From Flavisolibacter ginsenosidimutans (GTDB taxonomy: Bacteria > Bacteroidota > Bacteroidia > Chitinophagales > Chitinophagaceae): 64,000 nucleotides of DNA. The notes beneath the pieces are model-generated. The model worked only from the letters and a program-made list of their open reading frames with translations, ran no database searches and was not told the origin of the DNA. Below, piece after piece: positions 17,800 through 25,871 of the stretch; the stretch's first letter is position 1; each line of letters starts with the position of its first letter. The stretch is from assembly GCF_007970805.1 (NCBI RefSeq), contig NZ_CP042433.1:2480001-2544000 (forward strand). Reading direction: 5' to 3'. The position numbers and the translations under genes were made by a program.

Positions 17800-18468
17800 T
17801 TAACTAAACTTTACGCATTCGTTCAATTCTTTTTCGGTGTACGAAAGACCGTATTGCTTTAACACATCCTCGGGCACGCCGTTCCATTGCGTGGGCTTGT
17901 TGCCGGCATAGCCCATGTCCTTAATGCCCATTTCGGAACTGAAAAAACCGGTAGCCGTCAGGTTGCGCATCAGGTTAAAAAATGAAACGCCTTGCTTCAT
18001 TTCAGGCTTTGCTTTTGCCGGATACGCAATGGCATCAACCAGCGAAAGCTGTTGCTGCTGCGTACTGTCTTTAAAGGACGTTCCGTAAAGCTTTGTCATT
18101 TGCATATCCAGCCAGCGCAAGCCACCGCGCATGGGCGTTTGAAACTCGGGCTTGTCTTTTACAATAAACTCGATGAAGTCCGGAACTTTTGCCTGTGTAG
18201 CGCTGCCCGATACGTCATCAGCGGGAATAATAATGTCGCTCAGGATGGCGATGGTGGCCATTTCGTGCGGTGTAAAAAACGTTTCGGCAATTGTTTTTTT
18301 ATAGGCCGCTGTTTCTTCCTCCATGCGGTCGTAGGCAAGAGTTGAAGGATCTTCTTTCTTCTGGCTGTGGTCCGCCGGTTTCACATCGGCGTTCTTGCAG
18401 GCATCAAGCAACAAGCTGCCCGATACCGTTGTAAGCCCCAAAACTTTTAAATATTTTCTTCTGTCCAT
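17800..18468 (-). CDS. Gluconate 2-dehydrogenase subunit 3 family lipoprotein
   Basis: A 222-residue protein with a twin-arginine-like leader (MDRRKYLKVLGLTTVSGS) ending in a lipobox-like LLDAC. The remainder matches the small subunit of membrane-bound sugar dehydrogenases: FFTPHEMATIAILSDIIIPAD, VPDFIEFIVKD, GGLRWLDMQM, FFNLMRNLTATGFFSSEMG. In FAD-dependent gluconate and glucose dehydrogenases this subunit is needed for export and maturation of the flavoprotein, which has no leader of its own. That fits here: the GMC oxidoreductase gene lies immediately upstream without a signal peptide, so it probably crosses the inner membrane by hitchhiking. Confidence 0.9.
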   Translation of the reverse strand: MDRRKYLKVLGLTTVSGSLLLDACKNADVKPADHSQKKEDPSTLAYDRMEEETAAYKKTIAETFFTPHEMATIAILSDIIIPADDVSGSATQAKVPDFIEFIVKDKPEFQTPMRGGLRWLDMQMTKLYGTSFKDSTQQQQLSLVDAIAYPAKAKPEMKQGVSFFNLMRNLTATGFFSSEMGIKDMGYAGNKPTQWNGVPEDVLKQYGLSYTEKELNECVKFS

Positions 18469-18499
18469 CGTTGATAAGTATTATTAACTGTTTCGACAA

Positions 18500-20239
18500 T
18501 CAGATGTTTCCTTTTTTCATTTCGCTCACCAGGTATTCCGATGCCCGCATGGCCAAAGCCAGTATGGTCCACGTGATATTTTTATCGGCTTGCGAAACAA
18601 AAGAGCCGCCGTCCATCACAAACAAATTCTTGCAATCGTGTGCCTGATTATAACTGTTGAGCGCCGATTTTTTTGGATCGTTTCCCATGCGCACGGTGCC
18701 GGCTTCGTGAATGATTTTTCCCGGCGGCTCCAATCCATAATCGTTCTTCTCGTCATCGTTGCCGCCCCAGGTAATCACTGCACCCATGTTGTGCATAATC
18801 TCCTTAAAGGTTTCCTTCATGTGCTTCGCCTGCTTTATTTCATAATCGCTCCATTTTACGTTAAAGCGAAGCACCGGTATGCCGTATTTGTCCACCACGT
18901 TCGGATCAATTTCGCATAAATTGTCTTCTCTCGCTATGGCTTCGCCACGGCCCGCCATGCCAACGGCCGCGCCGTAAAAAAAGCGGTAGTCTTCTTTGAG
19001 CGATTTGCCGTAACCGCCGGATTCTTTTTGTTGTCCCTTCACTAAATACTTACCGTTCAGGTTTTCGATGCCCCAGCCAAAGCCATAGGCCGGCATACTT
19101 TGACCGCCCCAGTATTCAATGTGGTAACCGCGTGGAAAATCAAGCTTCTTGTTGTCGAGCCACCAGGGCGAATAAATGTGCATGCCGCCCACGCCGTCTT
19201 CGTTGTAACGTTTGCGATCAAACAACTGCGGGAGAACGCCATCCAGAGACGCACCCGTACTGTCGTGCAGGTATTTGCCCACCACGTTGCTGCTGTTGGC
19301 AAGCCCGTTTGGATGACGAACCGATTTTGAATTGAGCAAGAGCCTTGCGCTTTCGCAAGCACTGGCCGCCAAAATCACCGTCTTGCCTTTCACCTGATAT
19401 TCCTGCATATCAGCTTTGTGAACATAGGAAAGACCGGTGGCAAGACCTTCGTTGTTGGTAAGCACTTCACGCACCATGGCGTTATCAAACAAATCAACCT
19501 TGCCGGTGGCGATAGCTGGCTTTACCAATACGGAAGAAGCAGAAAAATCGCCGTAAACCTGGCAGCCGCGGTTGCATTGTCCGCAAAAGAAACAAGCGCC
19601 GCGGCTATCGTTTATTTTTTGGGTGAGAATGGACATGCGCGACGGGATCACTTTCACGCTGGCCTGCGTTGCTGCTTTCTTGATAAAGAGTTCGTGCAGC
19701 CTTGGCTTTGGCGGCGGAAGAAAAACACCATCAGGATCGTTCTCTAAACCTTCGTTGGTGCCAAAGATGCCGATGAGTTTATCCACCCTGTCGTAAAAAG
19801 GTTTTACGTCTTCATAGCCAATGGGCCAGTCGTCGCCCAAGCCGTCAATGCTTCTTCGCTTAAAATCTTTGGGACCAAAGCGCAACGAAATCCGTCCCCA
19901 GTGATTGGTGCGTCCGCCCACCATGCGGGCCCGCCACCAATCCCACTTTGTGCCTTCGGCTTTTGTGTAGGGTTCGCCGTCAATGTCCCATCCCCAATAG
20001 CAGGCATCAAAATCGCCAAAGGGCCGAAACTTCGTGCTGGCGCCCCTTCGCGGCGATTCGTAAGACCATTTAAGTTGCGTTACGTTTTTTGCGGGATCGT
20101 ACATCGGGCCTGCCTCTACCAGCGCCACGCTTAAGCCTGCGTTGGCCAACACGTAAGCCGCCATGCCGCCACCGGCACCGGAACCAACAATAACGACGTC
20201 GTAAGTTTTTGGTTGAACCTTAATTTGAAAATCGCCCAT
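18500..20239 (-). CDS. GMC family FAD-dependent oxidoreductase (glucoside/gluconate dehydrogenase-like large subunit)
   Basis: A 579-residue flavoprotein. The N-terminal FAD-binding loop is DVVIVGSGAGGGMAAYV (residues 14-30); GGRTNHWGRISLRF marks the next FAD contact; the C-terminal block HEAGTVRMGND and ADKNITWTILALAMRASEYL carries the active-site His and Asn. Cys216, 219, 222 and 226 form a CxxCxxCxxxC motif, like the iron-sulfur-binding segment proposed for bacterial FAD-glucose dehydrogenase catalytic subunits. It has no leader peptide, and its partner subunit 3 is the next gene, 31 bases away. Relatives oxidise gluconate, glucose or the C3 hydroxyl of glycosides. The downstream ThuA and DUF1080 genes favour glucoside 3-dehydrogenation, which is an inference. 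Confidence 0.91.
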   Translation of the reverse strand: MGDFQIKVQPKTYDVVIVGSGAGGGMAAYVLANAGLSVALVEAGPMYDPAKNVTQLKWSYESPRRGASTKFRPFGDFDACYWGWDIDGEPYTKAEGTKWDWWRARMVGGRTNHWGRISLRFGPKDFKRRSIDGLGDDWPIGYEDVKPFYDRVDKLIGIFGTNEGLENDPDGVFLPPPKPRLHELFIKKAATQASVKVIPSRMSILTQKINDSRGACFFCGQCNRGCQVYGDFSASSVLVKPAIATGKVDLFDNAMVREVLTNNEGLATGLSYVHKADMQEYQVKGKTVILAASACESARLLLNSKSVRHPNGLANSSNVVGKYLHDSTGASLDGVLPQLFDRKRYNEDGVGGMHIYSPWWLDNKKLDFPRGYHIEYWGGQSMPAYGFGWGIENLNGKYLVKGQQKESGGYGKSLKEDYRFFYGAAVGMAGRGEAIAREDNLCEIDPNVVDKYGIPVLRFNVKWSDYEIKQAKHMKETFKEIMHNMGAVITWGGNDDEKNDYGLEPPGKIIHEAGTVRMGNDPKKSALNSYNQAHDCKNLFVMDGGSFVSQADKNITWTILALAMRASEYLVSEMKKGNI

Positions 20240-20496
20240 GTGTGGGTTAGAGTTGTTTTAGGGTGAAGTGATATTGCGCTTTGAAAATAGAAAAATAAAT
20301 TTCGAAGAGGCTGAATTTTTTTCAACGAACAGTGCAACAATGCCTGCAATAAAAAATGTTTTAATTTATCACAGAGAGATTCTTTTGCACTGACGGATAG
20401 GCAACTTTCTATCCTAAAACTTGAAGCGCAATGCTGCTTCACATTATCGAATGACTAACTAAAAATATCGCAACGGTCTGCTGGGAGTGGCGCCGA

Positions 20497-21162
20497 TTAA
20501 AGTTCATTTACATCGCCTGTTTTAAATCCCACCACCACGGTGCTAACACGGGTGTTTAAAAAAATTCCCGTTTCAACAATGCCTGGAATTGTTTTCAGCG
20601 CTGCGTCCAAAGAGGACGGATCGGTTATGGAGCCAAACCGGCAATCAACAATCAGGTTGCCGTTGTCGGTTATGTAGTTACTATTTTCTGCTTGCCTGAT
20701 CGTTGCTTCAACTCCCATTGATAAAATCCTCTTCAACGTAAGTTCTGCACCAAAGGGAAGAACCTCTACCGGCAGGGGAAACTTTCCTAATTGTTCAACC
20801 AGCTTCGATTCATCAACAACAACAATAAATTTCCTGCTGTTGTAGGCAATGATTTTTTCTCTTGTCAACGCACCGCCGCCGCCTTTGATAAGATTTTTTT
20901 GACGGTCAACTTCATCGGCACCGTCAATGGCCAGGTCTATTGAATCAATTTCCGAAAAAGGTGCAATCGGAATGTTGTTTTCCTTTGCAAGTTTTTCCGT
21001 ACCCACTGATGTTGCTACCGCATTGACGTGGAGGCCTTCCCTGATTTTTTGTCCCAATTTTAAAACGGCCCAGTAAGCGGTGGTGCCCGTGCCGAGGCCA
21101 ATCGTCATACCGTGTTGAACGTATTCAACCGCTCGTTCCGCGGCGTTTTTTTTTGCGTCCAT
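20497..21162 (-). CDS. rpiA: Ribose-5-phosphate isomerase A
   Basis: A 221-residue cytoplasmic enzyme of full family length. It interconverts ribose 5-phosphate and ribulose 5-phosphate in the non-oxidative pentose phosphate pathway. RpiA signatures are intact: GLGTGTTAYWAVLKLG (phosphate-binding loop), SIDLAIDGADEVD with the catalytic Asp pair, and LIKGGGGALTREKI with the conserved Lys and catalytic Glu. It lies 51 bases downstream of the GH115 gene in the same direction and is probably co-expressed, which suits entry of pentoses from xylan into central metabolism. Confidence 0.96.
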   Translation of the reverse strand: MDAKKNAAERAVEYVQHGMTIGLGTGTTAYWAVLKLGQKIREGLHVNAVATSVGTEKLAKENNIPIAPFSEIDSIDLAIDGADEVDRQKNLIKGGGGALTREKIIAYNSRKFIVVVDESKLVEQLGKFPLPVEVLPFGAELTLKRILSMGVEATIRQAENSNYITDNGNLIVDCRFGSITDPSSLDAALKTIPGIVETGIFLNTRVSTVVVGFKTGDVNEL

Positions 21163-21213
21163 TTATTTCGCTTAAATGAATTTTCAAAATTCAAGGAATT
21201 CCTTGTTGAAATT

Positions 21214-24141
21214 TTACCGGGTAGTGAGTTTCGTTTCGGGCAAAAGACTGTAAGCTTTTTTCAGGCCTCCCAAATCAATGCGGATTTCATCAAGAACAAC
21301 GCCGGGATCAACGCAATAAATTTTCAGCCTGTGTTTTCCTGCTTTCAGAAAAGGCAGCCCTGTTCTTCGTTCCGCCCGGTTGCGTAAAACATTTTGTTTC
21401 CATTCTTCACTTTTGCCAGAGGTTTTGATGTCAACTGTTTCTAAAGGTCCGTCATCAATTGATAAAGCGTAGCGTACCCGAAAATTGTTGTTGACGGGAT
21501 GCGTGGGCAACGCAAAAATGGTAATGAAAGGCGTGGCCGAAGTGAGGGTATAAAAATCGTATTCCACAACCGAGTTTTTGCGTTTAATGGAATCATCGTT
21601 GCTTAATGATGACCCTTTTGTTGAAAGCGGGAAAGACTCCAACCCACTTCCCGCATAGCCCAAACCGCTGACAAGTTTCCACTGCGAAAACGGCTTGGTC
21701 GTTTGCCTTGTAAAATGCGCTGCGTGCATCGAAACAAAGCCGTTGTTTTCAACAAAACCTTCGTAGTTTGCCAATTCAGGCTTGTCTGTTTTGTTTGCCC
21801 GAATGTTTACAGCCAGTTGTTGTCCGCCAACGGAAAAAGTAATCGTACCGTTTTGCTCGCCGATGTTCGTCATCTTGTTCCAATCAACATCCACCCAAAT
21901 GCGTTTTTGCTTTTTTCCCTGTTCAGAAATAAGCCTTCCGTTGTTTTCAGAAAGGCGAATCCAATTGTGCGAAACAGACGCCGTCCAGTTCATCGTTTGC
22001 TGTTTACTCAAGAAAATATCGACGAAATATTTTTGCTTGTTGAGATTGTCAAAAGAGGGTAAGGACAAAGACGTTTTGTTCTCCAACAGAGAAGAATCTT
22101 TTGTGACAAAGCCTTCCGGTGCAATGCTCCAGGCGCTTGTGCTGTCTATGTTAATACCGGGCAGAACCGGCGAAAGAAACACAGGCAGACTTCTTGGGTT
22201 CTTGGACATGATGTTTTTCCATTTGCCGCCGGCGATCACCGCATTAAAGTATTCGGTTTCTTTTACAATGCTGTCATAAGCATTCTTTGACAGTTGCGCA
22301 TAATCATACGCACTTAGCCGGTTTTGCTTTGAATAGAAATAAGCTTTGTCGCGGTACAAAAACTTTTTGTTCATCCACGAAGCACTTACAACCGGATAAT
22401 ACACCAATTGGTAAAAAGCATCGGCCTCTTTCGGAGGCATTTGCAGCCGCAAACGTTTTGCATCGGCCTCCAACAAATTGTACTTGTCAATTCGCTTTTG
22501 CGCTTCATCGCCAAAGTAAAAATGATTAAAGCCGGTAAAATTTGTTTGGGTCGTCGGTTCTGTTTGGCTCCAGCCCATGAACTCCGGCTTGCGTTCAAAA
22601 GCAAGATCATAATAATCCCACAGGATGGTGGCTGCTTTCTGTCCGTTTTCCTTTCCGAAAACGGTTATTGCCCATTGCAGCAAATGTTGTTTGGCGTAAC
22701 CGCTTTCTTTGAACGGCTTTGCATCATACGCCATGTCCAGGAACTCTTGTATGTTGTATTCCGCCGGTTTTATATCGCCTACGTTTAAAACCCACAAGCG
22801 ATCGGCTCCCGTTTGGTAAGCCTTCATCATTTCTTCTCTCATTAACGAAGGATGCGTTGAAGGCAGCCAGATATAATCGTGCGGCCGCCCCCAGTACGAC
22901 GCATGATAATACACACCGGCGCCGCCTTTCCGAGCCTGTTCAGTTTCATTGTTCAGTCGCTGAATGTAACCGTAGTTGTCATCAGGCCAAACGAGGGTTA
23001 CATCATCGGGTAACTTTAAACCGGCATCATAAACATCCAGCACTTCTTTGTAAGCGGTAAACACCTGTGGTATGGCCGCTACATCTTTGTCCACGTATTC
23101 CGATAACAGGTTGCGCTGGTCGCGAATGATTTTTTCCAGCAAAGGCACGGCTTCTTTTGCGGATTTAACGCCTTCCATCTGGCTGTCGTGAACGCCGCGC
23201 ATACCGATGCTGTACATGGCATTGATGCCGCGGCTTTCCTTTACCCGGTCTTCCCAGTATTTGTAAACGGTTTCTTTGTTGGTCACATAATTAAAGTGAC
23301 CCATTGTTTTTTCGTTCCATTCGCCCACGTTGTTGCGCAACATCGGTTCGGCATGAGAAGAGCCAATGATGATTTGGTAATCGCCTGCGGTGGTTACGTT
23401 GCCCGGGTAATGAAAGAAAGCCTTGGTGCTCGGATGCATGGCCGGCCAAATAAGATTGGCCTTTAACCGAAGCAGCAGCTCAAATACTTTGGCGTATGTT
23501 TTTGGGCCAATGTCGCCGGTTTCGGGTTCGAAAGTTTTTGCCGCCCAGGGTTGCAATCCCCAATCTTCGTCGTTGATAAAGATTCCGCGGTATTTTACTG
23601 CAGGCGGCAATGAAATGAAATCGGCTTGAGCAACGGTTAATTCTTTTTGCTGTCTCACCGGTGCGTCGGCCCACCACCACCAAGGCGAAACACCAATCTT
23701 TTCTGACAATGTAAACACACCGTAAGCCGTGCCTCTTGCATCGCTGCCGGCAATAACGAAGGCTTTTGAAATAGCTGGAGATGGCTTGTCAATCACCTTC
23801 AATGCGAAGCATTCCCATTTACCTTGCAGATTTTGATTAAGCAACGATTGTTTGTCAATAAATTTTTGAACAAGGCCTGATTGAACGTTACCAATGACGA
23901 TCACGTTTCCGTTTGCTTTTGCAATGTCGGTCGTTACGGCTGGCTTAAAAGAAGTCACCCTCTCAATGTCCTCGGCCAAAAGGTTGGCCGCAATGGAATC
24001 AAGTTTGGTTGATCCTTTGTCGTAAACAATGGAAGCCCTTGCGTTGGCTGTAAAAATCGGGAATGTATTTTTCTGCGCTGCGGCAACTTGCGAAATCAAA
24101 ATTGCAAAAGCGATTGCGTACCGGTAACTCTTTAAAAACAT
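21214..24141 (-). CDS. Glycoside hydrolase family 115 (xylan alpha-1,2-glucuronidase)
   Basis: A 975-residue exported enzyme with a signal peptide (cleavage near VAAAQ). The N-terminal domain (about residues 25-170) is followed by the catalytic barrel: KYRGIFINDEDWGLQPWA, LKANLIWPAMHPSTKAFF, VTTAGDYQIIIGSSHAEPML, LVWPDDNYGYIQRL and YWGRPHDYIWL, all characteristic of GH115. C-terminal accessory domains occupy about 690-975. GH115 removes (4-O-methyl-)glucuronic acid branches from internal or terminal xylose of glucuronoxylan. The GH43-like gene immediately upstream and rpiA downstream support xylan use. Confidence 0.92.
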   Translation of the reverse strand: MFLKSYRYAIAFAILISQVAAAQKNTFPIFTANARASIVYDKGSTKLDSIAANLLAEDIERVTSFKPAVTTDIAKANGNVIVIGNVQSGLVQKFIDKQSLLNQNLQGKWECFALKVIDKPSPAISKAFVIAGSDARGTAYGVFTLSEKIGVSPWWWWADAPVRQQKELTVAQADFISLPPAVKYRGIFINDEDWGLQPWAAKTFEPETGDIGPKTYAKVFELLLRLKANLIWPAMHPSTKAFFHYPGNVTTAGDYQIIIGSSHAEPMLRNNVGEWNEKTMGHFNYVTNKETVYKYWEDRVKESRGINAMYSIGMRGVHDSQMEGVKSAKEAVPLLEKIIRDQRNLLSEYVDKDVAAIPQVFTAYKEVLDVYDAGLKLPDDVTLVWPDDNYGYIQRLNNETEQARKGGAGVYYHASYWGRPHDYIWLPSTHPSLMREEMMKAYQTGADRLWVLNVGDIKPAEYNIQEFLDMAYDAKPFKESGYAKQHLLQWAITVFGKENGQKAATILWDYYDLAFERKPEFMGWSQTEPTTQTNFTGFNHFYFGDEAQKRIDKYNLLEADAKRLRLQMPPKEADAFYQLVYYPVVSASWMNKKFLYRDKAYFYSKQNRLSAYDYAQLSKNAYDSIVKETEYFNAVIAGGKWKNIMSKNPRSLPVFLSPVLPGINIDSTSAWSIAPEGFVTKDSSLLENKTSLSLPSFDNLNKQKYFVDIFLSKQQTMNWTASVSHNWIRLSENNGRLISEQGKKQKRIWVDVDWNKMTNIGEQNGTITFSVGGQQLAVNIRANKTDKPELANYEGFVENNGFVSMHAAHFTRQTTKPFSQWKLVSGLGYAGSGLESFPLSTKGSSLSNDDSIKRKNSVVEYDFYTLTSATPFITIFALPTHPVNNNFRVRYALSIDDGPLETVDIKTSGKSEEWKQNVLRNRAERRTGLPFLKAGKHRLKIYCVDPGVVLDEIRIDLGGLKKAYSLLPETKLTTR

Positions 24142-24198
24142 CGTCTAATCAAAATTTGTTTTGTGTTGTTGTTGAATTACTCCGCAAAGGTTTTTATT

Positions 24199-25605
24199 TC
24201 ATTCGTTGATCACGACTTTATCCAGTGAAACAACATTGCCCGTGCTTCCGTAAATATTTTTTCGTTTATCCGACCAGTTGCCTCGTTCACCAAGGACAGA
24301 AACGGTAAAAGTGTAATTGTCTTTTGGAAGAACGGGACTTAAAAACTTCAGCGTTAAAACCGGGTATTTACAATACATGTCTATAACCGAAGACAGCATT
24401 GTTTTTCCCTTGCTGTTTTGAAGTATCACCCTTGCATAACCGCCGTCGGGACGGGCAAGGCCGGAAAAGCCAATTTGTGTTCCATTAAATTTTACCGTGA
24501 AAGAAGCTTCCTTTTCATCTGAACTTCTCACCAATAATGTATCGTTCTTCCATTTACCGGCATAAGCGATGTATTGTTTATCGCTATTCACAATTGTTTT
24601 TTCACCAACCTTCACCCGTGTTGCTGCGCCGGTTGCTGTACTCACTTGCCATGCTTCCCAATAACGTGGAACAGTGATAGAAGTACCGGAAACAGTTATC
24701 GGCTGCCAGACATAAGTGGCTGCGGATGCCTGTTTGGGAAACGACCACCTGTCGGCCATCAACATATAGGTCGTTTCTTTCGAGCCCGCAACCGGCAACA
24801 CGAACGTTGTTTGCGAATTCCAGGTGAGTGTGCCTTCGGGTGCAAAAAAACCTCTCTTTATCCAGGGACCTTTCAGCGAAGTAGCCGTGAAGTAATAATT
24901 ATCGTTTCGCTCCCAACTCGTTAGATCAGAGCCAAGAAAATAATAGATGCTGTCTTTGCGAAAGAGCGCAGGCGCTTCAAACCCGGAGGTCATGCTTTTA
25001 TTGACCTTTTCGGCGATGCTTTTATAGTCATCGCTAAGCTTGTAAATTTCTCCTCCGTGTATCAGTATATAACCCGTTCCGTCTTTGTCCTGAAAACTAC
25101 CCATGTCCCATTTGCGAACAGGCTTTCCGTCAAAGAGCAACGGCCCGCGAAAAGTATAAGGACCTGTAACTTCCTTTGCTGTGGCATAGCCGACATATTG
25201 ATCAACATAACCAAGTGTGTCTGCGTGCATATACATGATGTATTCCCCGGTACCTGGACATTTCATCACCTTTGGCCGTTCGCCAACACGGTTTGGGCCT
25301 AATTTTCCCGAAGCCTGCACCGGCAGTGCAAGACGTTCAAACTTCCAGTTGTACAAATCGGCGGAAGAATAACAATTGAAGCCTGCAAAAGCGTTGCTTG
25401 TATCCGAATGCTTTTCACCAAAAAGATAGAACCTGTCTTTATCTTTTATGATGCAAGCTCCGTGAGCACTCACTGCATTGCCGCTATCATCAAACCACGG
25501 GATACCGGAATGGATTGCGTTGTAAGCAGCCTGCTTTTGCGCAAGAGAAGGAAAAGTAATTGTTAGAAGAAGACCGAGAAGCGCTGCTGTAATAATAGCT
25601 TTCAT
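24199..25605 (-). CDS. Exported GH43-like glycoside hydrolase
   Basis: A 468-residue protein from the ATG at 25605 (a TTG four codons earlier is less likely), with a signal peptide ending near SLAQ. The first ~320 residues form a five-bladed-propeller glycosidase of the GH43 type: AVSAHGACIIKDKDRFYLFG, YSSADLYNWKFE, GERPKVMKCPGTGEYIMYMH, DMGSFQDKDGTGYILIHGG, GFEAPALFRKDSIYYFLGS. The last ~130 residues look like an appended beta-sandwich. GH43 enzymes release arabinose, xylose or galactose from hemicelluloses. It precedes GH115 and rpiA in a leftward run, consistent with glucuronoarabinoxylan breakdown. The subfamily and bond specificity are uncertain. Confidence 0.82.
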   Translation of the reverse strand: MKAIITAALLGLLLTITFPSLAQKQAAYNAIHSGIPWFDDSGNAVSAHGACIIKDKDRFYLFGEKHSDTSNAFAGFNCYSSADLYNWKFERLALPVQASGKLGPNRVGERPKVMKCPGTGEYIMYMHADTLGYVDQYVGYATAKEVTGPYTFRGPLLFDGKPVRKWDMGSFQDKDGTGYILIHGGEIYKLSDDYKSIAEKVNKSMTSGFEAPALFRKDSIYYFLGSDLTSWERNDNYYFTATSLKGPWIKRGFFAPEGTLTWNSQTTFVLPVAGSKETTYMLMADRWSFPKQASAATYVWQPITVSGTSITVPRYWEAWQVSTATGAATRVKVGEKTIVNSDKQYIAYAGKWKNDTLLVRSSDEKEASFTVKFNGTQIGFSGLARPDGGYARVILQNSKGKTMLSSVIDMYCKYPVLTLKFLSPVLPKDNYTFTVSVLGERGNWSDKRKNIYGSTGNVVSLDKVVINE

Positions 25606-25871
25606 TGCCGTATTCAATCGTTAGTTTATGACCGTGCACGAACGGTAAAACCTAAAGATCATTGTTGAATCGTTTACGGCCAACCTACGCTGTCCTGCCA
25701 TTACAGAAGTTCTGTGTTCTTTAAGAAAAAGCAATTAGAATACTTCCCTTCGAACCTTACTCTTAATGCCCTGATTTTTTCATTAAAAATAGATTGCGCA
25801 GAACTGAGTGCGCAAGCTGTAGCCGGTTGGCAACTGCGCTGCCCTGCCATCGTTGAATGCAGTGTGTTTGT

